DNA of 64,000 nt from Hirudo medicinalis (taxonomy: Eukaryota; Annelida; Clitellata; Hirudinida; Hirudinidae), in assembly GCA_011800805.1 (NCBI GenBank), contig MPNW01000138.1, positions 81,518 through 145,517 of the forward strand. Reading direction: 5' to 3'. A program made the translations under genes and the position numbers. This document shows, piece by piece, positions 10,573 through 20,040 of the stretch (position 1 is its first letter; each line of letters begins with the position of its first letter). The notes beneath the pieces are model-generated. The model worked only from the letters and a program-made list of their open reading frames with translations, was not told the DNA's origin and ran no database searches.

Positions 10573-12440
10573 GTAAATGAAGAATTCGTGATGGAGTGGA
10601 AAACACAGGCATCTAAATTGCCTTGTAGGACGCTTACATTATTCATTATGTGCGAAACATTCTGGTGTTTCAATTTAAGAAGGAAGCGACGAAATCAACG
10701 GAGCTTTTAGTCATTGAAGCTTCACTCGTGAATAAAATATAATCGAACTATTGCAGTGCTACGAAGGTAAAGAAGTCTTGAGAATTTCTAACAATTATTA
10801 ATCGTAACAACCTTAACTTTGTGACAAATTAAATTATTTGTTGGCTCCCAAAACAATGGATGTGTTTGGTTGTAATTTGATTAATAGTTATTTTGATTAG
10901 TTATACAGGAAGGCTTCGGGAAACTTAAAAAAATTACTTCAGCACAAAGGTGTTTTCCTTATGAAATAAATTAGATAAGGATGACATCCATGAGGATGAC
11001 ATCCATGAGGATGACATCCATGAGGATGACATCCATGAGGATGACATCCATGAGGATGACATCCATGAGGATGACATCCATGAGGATGCAGGAGATAAAT
11101 TGAAGATAAACCTAAGCAAATATGGATATCAGAAATTAAGAGCAAGAGTGGTTGTTACACAGATCTCGGTCTTCTTAACCACTGAATAATTGTTATGTTA
11201 TGTTATGTTAATTTTAATAATTGCATTTAATAGTTGAAATGTTCGTTGTTCCGTTGAAGCACGAGCTACGAATTTATTTATAATTTTTTAAATGAATGAA
11301 ATCGAATTAATTGTTGTTGCCATTGCCATTAGAGGCAATATTTCAAACGACATGTACACAATCGTGTTACATTGTGAGGTTATGGAGTTGTACGTAATGC
11401 AAATTTCAATCAAACAATTTTTAACATTTGTTTCCGAATGTTATTTGAATTTCCATCAAAACTTAATAAAAATTATGCTGATGGAGTCTTCTATACTTGC
11501 TGAACTTTGCAAGTTAATTGCTAAATTGGTCGTTTCCCTCCGACACAAACAAATTTCTGCTGAAAGATGCAATAAATTCCCATTGCTCTCTGATTGGTCC
11601 ATTTCATTGCCAGTCTTTAATGAAATCATTTGACAGAACAAATGACAAGTTATGTGTGGCACCTTGTTTAATGTCATTTCGGGTGAAGTCAATCTAATTT
11701 GGAAGTTTTATTTCCTGATAATCGACTTGCATTATATAATAATTCAGTTAGCTTAATCATTTGTGGAAAAATTATATAAATAAATAAATTATAAACAGCT
11801 AATATATTTAAGGCATATCGTTGTGATCATTTTTCAGTGGTAACTTTCATTTAAGATTTTGGATAATGGCGCTTTAAGAGAAATGTTGATGGTCTGAACT
11901 CTTTAGAGAATGTTCGCAGAATACGGCTGAATTATTCTCTGAAGGATCTATGAAAAACCTAAAAAATAAGGTCAATTTATCGATGCAAGCAGTTCATTGG
12001 GATAAACTGGAATGAAGATCATCCGTACTGTTAGCTGGAAGAGATTAAAGATCCTCTGGCGTGATGTTTGCCAGGCAAGCGGGACGAATGAAAGCAGCTG
12101 ATTGCTTCCTACAATGGAGGACTTAATTAAATGCCACGAAAGGACTTTAATTTATTCCCTCCTTTCTTGGATGATTTTGTCAGACCAAAGTCCATCCATA
12201 ACTAAGGCGACGAAGACGTTATTTTCAGTGTAACATTAACTTGTAAATTAATGTAATGTAACATAAATTTCAATATATTGTTGCATTACTACTTTGTGAT
12301 AACTTTTTTTGTGCGCATTTGTAGAATTACGAGGATAGGAGCGACGAAGGTTTGTAATTTTTATGACCAGTTTTCCTAATTTTTGTGTGTGGTTGCTCTG
12401 TTATTATTTTTCATTCGTTTAGCTTCTACTTAATTTTCAG
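10573..12440. other. Non-coding stretch where upstream anosmin exons would be expected
   Basis: Apart from a 15-bp minisatellite (10979-11088), I see no convincing exon here. The open frame at 11292-11633 has no domain. No Cys-rich WAP domain and no first fibronectin type III domain are visible on the plus strand. Confidence 0.45.
10979..11088. repeat. 15-bp minisatellite, about 7 copies
   Basis: The unit GGATGACATCCATGA repeats head to tail about 7.3 times with no variants seen. Because the unit is a multiple of three, the minus strand reads as SSWM or HPHGC-type repeats. These are not supported as protein. The array is direct repeats without spacers, so it is not a CRISPR. Confidence 0.95.
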
Positions 12441-13164
12441 TAAACACAACACTCGACCCAGCGTTAAATTTCAATCACGTCGAATCATCTGTGGATCTCC
12501 TGAGCAACAAATACACTGCAATCATCAGCTGGCTCCCTCCTATCAGTAATGGACTTTCAATTGTGAAGTACAAGGTATGACTTTCAATAAAATAAATAAG
12601 TTGTGATGAATATAATGACTTATTATTTAAAGCTCTCGTGGGGCAAAAGTCAGTCACCATCGATGACCTTGAAGTCACCCACTACTGACCCCCAAACTTT
12701 GTTCACGAGTGAATACAAAATATCTCTGCCCCCACATAGTCTAACCTTTGCAATCACTGACCTTGACATTAATTTCAATTATTGGGTCAAGTTGCAGGTG
12801 AGATGCTCGTAAAACGACAAGAAATCGAATAGCTATTGTGTAAATAATATTTACAAATAACTTTTAATTGTTAAATTGACGGTGATTGTGATGGTTTTAG
12901 TTAACACATCACATCCACGTAATTATTAACTGCCATTCTTTAGGATCAAATATTCACAAATAACCCTTAATTACCAAGGTCATATATGCTAGAGGTCACG
13001 AGAAACTGAGAAGTGGACAATCCAAAATCATTGTGACTTCTGAACTTAGGCAACCTCATGAACTTGTCAGCCACGACTACCAGTTGCTTTACAGAAGTGG
13101 ATTTAATTCCAGTGTTAAAGATATTAATATTGGTCAAGATGCTTTCGTGAGTTCTCAAGGTCCT

Positions 13165-13196
<32 letters not shown>

Positions 13197-16100
13197 TGAT
13201 GATGATGATGATGATGTGGATTACGAGGGTGAAGATAGTATTGATGAGGTCTACAAAGAGGACTTGGAAGATGTTTTCGGGTATGTGTATCATCATGACA
13301 ATCAATTTGTTGATAGTGACAATAATGATTCTACCAAAACAAATGAAAGATTCAAGAAGAACAGGAAAGTTCTTCAAGCTTCTGCAACTGCAAAGCCTTT
13401 ATTAATAACACATGATGATATGTTAATGAGGATCCCCGCCAATCGAAAATCCACCAACCATCTGCCAATCAAAGCTCATCCCACGCCCATTCCAGTCACT
13501 AATATCCGCTTCGAGACGCCCTACTTTCACAACGGCCTTGTCCGATGTCACATGTCTTGGAAACTATCCAGTGAAAATAAAACTGAAGGTTAGGTCTTAC
13601 ATTTAGTAACGATTAAGACCTTTCCCATAGTTAATTAAGTATTTTTTACAAATATTGCAGGGGTATTGGACAGATGGCCTGAAAAATTTCTTGTTCTTTG
13701 GTTTCCTGAAAATTGTTCATCGTCTTTATCACTCGATAATGATGATGATGATGATGATAATGTTGATGATATTTCATCATTTATTTCTGTCACCACTCAG
13801 GTAATGATGACGATTGCCTAAAAAATATTGACACTATTCTGGAATGAGACAAATAAAATGATATAATTTATATATATATATATATATATCGTTAATTTGA
13901 TTTTAATTTTATTTTATTATATTTATTTATTTATTTATATTATGGCTGCGGAAATAATCGATTAATTAATCGATTAATCGTTAAAGTTTTTAATCGATTA
14001 AAGACATTTTAATCGATTAATCGGTAATTTTTAAATTTATTTTTATTAATAATTTTGTAATAGTCCTCTTTTTGGTTACTTGCTTTTCCCCCGCATTATC
14101 ATTGTTATTTAGTTGGAACAAAGTAAACAATGGTGAGTACTGAAAACAACGTGGAAGTGGAAGCATTTCAGCGGAAAGTTGAGCAAGCATTTTGTTTATA
14201 AGCTAAATGCTCAATTTGCTTTCCGTGGTTCAAATACGTCGCTAACGTATCACCTTCGGCACAAACATCCTCTCAAATATCAAGACGTTGCCGACAGTGA
14301 CCGGCAGTAGAGTTCTGAAGCACGATCAATAAGGAATTTCTTGTAGTGTCAGACAAACAGGCCTGTAAGCGACAAACTTTCTGCACACTTGAAAGTCGCT
14401 TTAGCTCACTAGATTGCCAGTCCAGATGATGGACTACGGAATATATGTGCGTTATATTTAATCGAATTTAATCGATTAATCGATCAAGAAAATTTTAATT
14501 GTTTGAAGCTCTAATTTATATATATACTTTGATTCGCAGGAAACCTCATTTACCTTGTATGATCTTTGGTACGAATGTGACTATCACGTGACCATCAGAT
14601 CTGTTTCTAAACATGGCGTACTTGGTCCGAGAGTTGAAGGTTCTGCTTCCGTGCCTGCATGCAGCGACATCGTCGTAGTTGGAAGTCTACAGCCTCAGTG
14701 CCACAAAAAAGGTTTATTGATTTTTCTAACAACCACATTACGATTAAACGATTATTTACGATTAAAGTGGATAAATAACACCTTCATTAATTCACCTCAA
14801 TTGAACAATGTAATCGCCAATAAATGTGCTTACAGAAACATCTGACATCTCTTGGGAACCCCATCTCATGGATCCCCCCACTAATTTACGTCACAGTTAC
14901 GTCATCAGCGGCACCAACATAACTGCCAAATTGCTCTGGAACCCTCCTCTGCTGAGTCATTACTATCACGGCTATTTGATCACGTGGTTCGTAGGAGAGC
15001 CCGTTGGAGAAAGGGATGAATTGATGGCATATGTTAATTCTACCACTGTTGAGAAGGCAAATTATTGATCTTTGTTATTTTTATACAGCTGTAATATAAT
15101 GTGATGTGATGTGATGTAATGTAATTATGCAATCTTTCTAAACTTGTCTTCACAACTATTATATAGTATTTTGACACAAATATTCACATTGTCTTACGAT
15201 ATGCCTGATGTGATCAAGTAATTGAAGTAATCAGTAATCACTAAAATAAGTTTATTGAATTTTTCAGGTTAAATGTTTTTTTATCAATTCGTCTTCACAG
15301 TATATTCATGTTTGTATTCACGTTCCTTTGTATTATCAGTGATTTTGTTGCTTCCTTTGCTGTTGGTTCCGTGCCGTTTAATATTAATAACTTAAAGAAT
15401 AATTAAAATGATATTTATAGTTTCATGGAGATGTTTCCAGAAATAACGCAAATTAATTAAATTTCAAATGTGTGAATTCGACAATTGCAATAGAACAAGG
15501 ACATGGTATGCATATATGGTCTCCTGGAGTTAAGGTCATACGAGGTTAAAGTTCAAACGATTTCAAGGACGGGGCTCGGAGATCCAGCCATCGCCCTTCT
15601 AAAAACCCCGAGACTGGAAAATATTTACGACGGTAAGTTGAATCATCTTTCTTTCCCGTAACCATTGCTTACTTTATATTGTTGTAATGTTTTTATTTAG
15701 TCATTTAAGCTTATTTCCAGACATATAATTATGTTTTATTAATTTGTAGTAGATGTGAAACATTTTATGATCATCTTGTTAGTGATTTATAAATAATTAA
15801 TGTGGATTACTTGACTATATTTTATGCTGCTTCAACTGGAAGGTCACTTCAGTCACCTGTAGCGATTAAATTTTTGCTCAATAATGCTCTTCAATTCTCT
15901 TCTATTTCACTTCTTGTCAGTCTTAAAGATCAACAAATGTTCTTCCTATATTCTTTCAAAACCACTTAGTAGTTTAACTTAGTCGGTTGTTATTTCATGT
16001 TAATTGTTAATTCCGCAAAAACGTTTTTCAGACGACGGACAGGAAGAAGTATTCTATCACGGAAATCATGGGGAAATTATCCAATCAAATGATGACTACG

Positions 16101-16279
16101 ATTTTAAGTTTAAATTTGAACGCACCAATCGCCAACTGAGAAATCGAAACAATGGGGTTCCGGCAACAGTAGATTTCATGAAATGGCCATCTCCAACTAT
16201 CCGATCTTCATCGTCGTCGTCGTCGTCAACATTGTTCATTGTTGTGGCGTTGATATCAGCCAAGTGTTTGATGCTTTAA
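12441..16279 (+). CDS. ANOS1: Anosmin-1 homologue, 3' part (fibronectin type III domains 2 to 4 and C terminus)
   Basis: Anosmin-1 is a secreted extracellular-matrix protein that binds heparan sulphate and FGF receptor and guides neurons; its loss causes Kallmann syndrome in humans. Eight exons join in frame: 12441-12574, 12633-12797, 12979-13588, 13661-13800, 14540-14711, 14836-15047 (or to 15032), 15494-15632 and 16032-16279. Matches to human anosmin are block by block: ISWLPPISNGLSIVKYK starts FN3-2, LVLWFPENC matches the human RWFPEAC of FN3-3, then YDLWYECDYHVTIRSVSK, GTNITAKLLWNPP (FN3-4) and LRSYEVKVQTISRTGLGDPA. Oddities are a roughly 130-residue linker with a 14-residue poly-Asp run in exon 3, a second Asp run in exon 4, and a C terminus of eight serines followed by a hydrophobic tail, STLFIVVALISAKCLML. 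The N-terminal Cys-rich/WAP region and FN3-1 are not found. The exon 6 to 7 junction is the least certain. Confidence 0.85.
13165..13216 (+). repeat. (GAC/GAT)n microsatellite inside a coding exon (poly-Asp)
   Basis: In frame with the anosmin exon this tract encodes DDID followed by fourteen aspartates. It has the same composition as the many non-coding GAT tracts in the window, so it is probably a microsatellite that expanded inside an exon. Confidence 0.9.
13933..14521. mobile_element. Short hAT transposon in an anosmin intron, with 8-bp target duplication
   Basis: The element spans 13941-14513 (573 bp). The 8-mer ATTTATAT flanks it exactly on both sides (13933-13940 and 14514-14521), the length produced by hAT transposases. 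The ends are TATGGCTGCGG and, inverted, TAGAGCTTCAAAC, which are similar though imperfect. Both ends carry subterminal ATTAATCGATTAATCG repeats. Inside (about 14200-14290) a plus frame reads FRGSNTSLTYHLRHKHP, the second half of a BED-type zinc finger as found at the N terminus of hAT transposases; the first Cys pair is lost. The copy is too short to be autonomous. It lies between anosmin exons at 13800 and 14540 and does not disturb either splice site. Confidence 0.75.
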
Positions 16280-16535
16280 ATGTAGTCGTCAATTCAATGC
16301 TAAAATAAGTCGCTATTTTGCATGCTTTTGATGTGCTTTAAATTGTTGAGTAGGCAAAAGTTATTAGTAAATATTTTAAATTTAATGTAATTATTAAAAC
16401 TGTGCTTTATTCAAATGCTTTTTTAGTGTCGTTTATTTGCTTACCAATATCAATCTTACTGGTTCTCCTCGCTAATTGAAGAAATTGCCAGTCGAACGTG
16501 AATTGCCTGTCTATTTTTACCCTCTGGGTCTTCTA

Positions 16536-16541
16536 AATAAA
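16536..16541 (+). terminator. AATAAA polyadenylation signal, probable end of the anosmin transcript
   Basis: AATAAA lies about 257 bases after the stop codon at 16279, with AT-rich DNA between. It is the first canonical signal downstream. Confidence 0.4.
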
Positions 16542-16569
16542 GATATTGATGCAGATTTCTGGAAATAAG

Positions 16570-16625
16570 AGGCCGGGTCTGTAGCCGAGTGGTTGTTGCT
16601 TTGGTGCGGCTTCGTTAGGAGTTCC
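16570..16625 (+). repeat. tRNA-like fragment (A-box only), possible SINE head
   Basis: The sequence GGGTCTGTAGCCGAGTGGTT resembles the 5' part of a tRNA-Leu/Ser, including an A-box of the form TAGCCGAGTGG. No B-box or 3' acceptor half follows, so it is not a functional tRNA gene. It is probably the truncated head of a tRNA-derived SINE or a tRNA pseudogene. Confidence 0.4.
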
Positions 16626-16959
16626 TTTAAACTAACAAATTAAAGCAAATTTCTGATGCATGACTTAAGAAATCCGATTTGGGACTTAAGATTTAGAGCA
16701 GGAGATCATCCGCTTAAATCTAACCATCAATTTAATATACGTGAGGTTGAACATTAAGCCAGGCAGCACATAAGGCAATGTAAGAAAAACAATCTATGTC
16801 GCCTTCTTCGGAAAGCGTAATAACTCTTTGAAACGAAATTGGGATTTATTAAACCATACGAAATCTTACAATAAAGTTAAAAACTTATTTATTACATGTT
16901 TTAACAAGAAATTCAAATTGATGTGCCAATTTGTTCGTCATATCTTTTAAGAGCGGTTT

Positions 16960-17500
16960 CACGTATTTGCATAATGAATAACAATGCCATTAAAAACTCC
17001 CATACCTCGAGAAAGAGGATAGACAGCTAAAATTGGCAAAACATATGGTTGATTATGGGACTTTATGGAAGTCAGTAACTATTCTAGACGAAACAGTTTA
17101 ACATCTATGATCCTTATGGGTGCCACTATTACTGGCATGATTTTATTGCAGTAGAAAATTCGGAGAGGTTCCGTGATGGTATGGAGAGGATTTTCAGACN
17201 CAGTAACTATTCTAGACGAAACAGTTTAACATCTATGATCCTTATGGGTGCCACTATTACTGGCATGATTTTATTGCAGTAGAAAATTCGGAGAGGTTCC
17301 GTGATGGTATGGAGAGGATTTTCAGACAAAATCAGCTTTGCTGAGAGGAAAACGGGCTTCCAAAGACTATATCAAGACCATCTTCGGCATTATCATCTCT
17401 TTGCTAAGATTCACCATGAAAATGACTTTGATTTCCATCAAGATACACCTCAAAGGAGACGATGGCATTTTTTCTTCCTGAGTGTCATGGAATGAGCTGC
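16960..17500 (+). mobile_element. Degenerate Tc1/mariner transposase, with an assembly duplication
   Basis: Fragments in several plus frames follow the DDE transposase of Tc1-type elements. These are LKLAKHMVDYGTLWKSV with LDET (first catalytic Asp region), IYDPYGCHYYWHD, VMVWRGFSDKISFAE, and FDFHQDTPQRRRWHFFF, which corresponds to the second-Asp QDNAPPH block. Stops and frameshifts break it. A 127-bp part (17073-17199) is repeated at 17201-17327 across a single N at 17200, an assembly artefact rather than biology. TIRs were not found. Confidence 0.7.
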
Positions 17501-18420
17501 GCGTTCTACGGACTTAAACCCTATATCCTATAGATAGATATATAAATAGTTTTGGGACTCTGGTAAGACAGGTATACAACAAACTTCAATGGAAAACAAT
17601 ATTTAACTGTTAAGGCGTCGAAAGAGGCGACAATTGAGGCCTAGAAAATCTTGCGAAAAGAACAACCTGGAACAATTGGCATCAACGAAGTCAAGATGTA
17701 TTGATAAAATAGAAAAGAAGGGACAGAGGACATCATAATGACATTTTATTTGAATTAATAACATGATTTGGAACAATTCTTATTGTCTTACATTACAGGA
17801 AACTTAAAGATATGACGAATGCGAAAAACGCATATTTGCGATTTTAACACATATTTCTGGAATGTATCATCAGATTACATACAAACTTCCGAATTTGATA
17901 AACTTTCTCTATCAAATAATATATCGAAATTTGGGTTTGAAAAAATAATTCAGTCAAAAGTTATCGCAAAAAATCATGTGCCTATCACTGTACCAGTAGA
18001 GTGAATAGTTGATAATTTTAGTAGATTAGGTTATTTTTATAAAACTATAACTTTGAATAAATTTGAATATAAAAGACCTGAAACCATTTTATAATTAATT
18101 TTTTAAGGATTAAAATAATTTAATATATTAAAATATTAATATATTTGCATCAGCAAGCGGTTTAGGGATTGACCCTAAGGGGTCTAAGTCCCAGATTGCG
18201 GCCTCCCCCGCCAAAGTATTCTAGATCCACCCCTGCCCTTTTAATAATCAATCTCCTTAAGTCTGCTTCAGAAGACTAAACTAAAACAATTCTCAGACTT
18301 ATCATTATCCTTGTAGAAAACTTTTTTAGACCGGCTTCTCCGGTCAAACTCATTTTTTAGCCATTGTGATTAATTGTTTTACTCACGTCCTTCAAATTAA
18401 GACAGTTACTTGCCCTCAAA
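17501..18420. other. AT-rich stretch, no gene recognised
   Basis: Short frames such as 17819-18004 have no domain. The DNA probably includes the 3' flank of the Tc1-like element. Nothing else stands out. Confidence 0.4.
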
Positions 18421-18530
18421 GAACTGGGTGATTGGACGGTGCTACCGCAACGGGACTCGAGCTCGTTCTGCCATCGCGAGCCCCTAGGTCTATATCATTA
18501 GACCACGCGAGAGCACAGCGCTGCTCGCTT
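18421..18530 (-). repeat. tRNA-derived SINE head or tRNA pseudogene
   Basis: On the minus strand the sequence has an A-box-like TGGTCTAATGATATAGACC and, about 35 bases later, a B-box-like GAGCTCGAGTCCCGTT. This spacing is typical of an RNA polymerase III internal promoter in a tRNA or tRNA-SINE. The segment is clearly richer in GC than its surroundings. The cloverleaf is imperfect, and no oligo-T terminator or 3' SINE body was defined. Confidence 0.5.
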
Positions 18531-18719
18531 TCAATAGCTCTCGAGTTTAAAGCTGGTATGCGATTTAGGAAAAAGTGAAAGTTGAAATAGCACAGTTGAC
18601 CTACGAATGGCATAGATGAGTTCTTGGGACAAACAAACATTCACAAGTATTTTCTGTTTTATATTATAAATATAGATGACGACGGTGAGATATCTATTTA
18701 TCCGAAACATGGCGGCCAT

Positions 18720-19610
18720 TCATAACGAATTTCATAGCTGTTTTCATGCTAGTGCCTATTGTCATGCATGCATTTTGAAATGAATTTTGCCAGCCGCTGA
18801 TGCCCACATGTCCGTAATTTCCCTATAGGCCCAGGACGACTTCTGAACTGAACATGGAAGATAACATATTCATGTTAGAAATGTTGAACTGCTCTTTTAA
18901 CAGAATGTTTCACAATGAAAGGGAAATATACTAATGCATGGTTGTATAGCGCGTTCAGTTTCTTCTTTGAAGAATTGCATAACTCTTGTAAAGAGTATTT
19001 AACTCGTGGTATTGAAGAGGGTTAATACAAGTGACGCTGTGGAATTAGAACTAGGCGATTTGGCTGTCATGGAACATAACATTCATGTAGCGGAAATAAA
19101 ATCCAATGTCCAATGTGCAATTCGGATTTTTGTTCAAAAACTGTTTAATGTCTGGCTAATAATTTTCGATAACCTCTCGCTCAGAGACTCTGCCTCTGAT
19201 CACATTGGGTAATCTTGTTTCAATTAATAGCTACTGTACTGAAGTCATACATGAAGCTATTGAATGCTTGACATTTTTTTACATTTGAGTATTTCATAAT
19301 TTTTATTTACTAATTTTGAAGAGCTTCGGTTTCATGCTTATGGCACAAAAGAGCTAACGATAACGATAACGATAGTTTGATTAGAGTGGCGTTATGTTCA
19401 ACAGAACTTCAAGAGCTTGCCGCAAAAATTTTCTCACGACTTGAACATTTCCCTTCTTTCCAAATCTAAATGAATGTTGATTATCAGCATCACTCTTCTA
19501 AATTTTCCGGTGTTCTTTAATTCAGAATTTAAAAGTTCACAATAAAATTGATGTATCAATTAATGTGTTAATATGAAACCAATCGCATCAAAGGTTTTTT
19601 AGTTTTGTTA
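18720..19610. other. Spacer with no gene seen
   Basis: The frame at 19006-19212 (68 codons) has no recognisable domain and no splice context. A short AACGAT repeat occurs near 19360. Confidence 0.4.
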
Positions 19611-19619
19611 CTTTGAAAC

Positions 19620-19765
19620 GCTTTGTGGCGGACGAAGTAAAAGTATTTCCGAAAATCTGACTTCGTTACAAGTAAAAGTACTGAATTCATTACTTCGTTA
19701 CACGTAAAAAGTACTCCGATTGTACTTAAGTAAAGTAACGCGTTACTTTTACTTCGTTATCCAAC
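19620..19765. repeat. Repeat block with AAGTAAAAGTA motifs and a perfect 18-bp palindrome
   Basis: AAGTAAAAGTA occurs twice (about 19637 and 19670), ACTTCGTTAC occurs twice, and AAAGTAACGCGTTACTTT is a perfect palindrome at 19732-19749. Such subterminal repeat clusters are common near ends of hAT-type DNA transposons. No element boundary was defined. Confidence 0.5.
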
Positions 19766-19849
19766 AACATTATTGCTATTAACTAGTTTTCAATTTCGAT
19801 CACTTTTAATGATTAGTGTTTCATAATTTAAGTGCATTATTCTGTTTTA

Positions 19850-20040
19850 ACGAATTTCTAGAATTATCGACATGTTTTGAAGTTTTTGTTTTTCACAATG
19901 CATTGAGCTCTGTTTTCCAGTATAACCATCCAAGTATCTGGTCCTTATTGGATGGGCTTGAAAGGGATCTTGCGTGCCACAACACACTTTTGAAAAAGCA
20001 GAGTAGGACAGCCAGAGGTAAAGAAGAAGAAGAAATATGA
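19850..20040 (+). mobile_element. Fragment resembling a MULE-type transposase C-terminal region
   Basis: The plus frame contains ALSSVFQYNHPSIWSLLDGL followed by a charged helix and a basic tail. The pattern nHPsIW.ll..L is seen in transposase-derived proteins where a helical segment follows the catalytic domain. Only this short segment is left, so the assignment is tentative. Confidence 0.35.

Noticed and set aside
10979..11088. CRISPR-like direct repeats
   Set aside because: Units are contiguous with no spacers, and the genome is animal.
10934..11145. SSWM or HPHGC repeat proteins on the minus strand
   Set aside because: They are translations of a 15-bp minisatellite with no other coding evidence.
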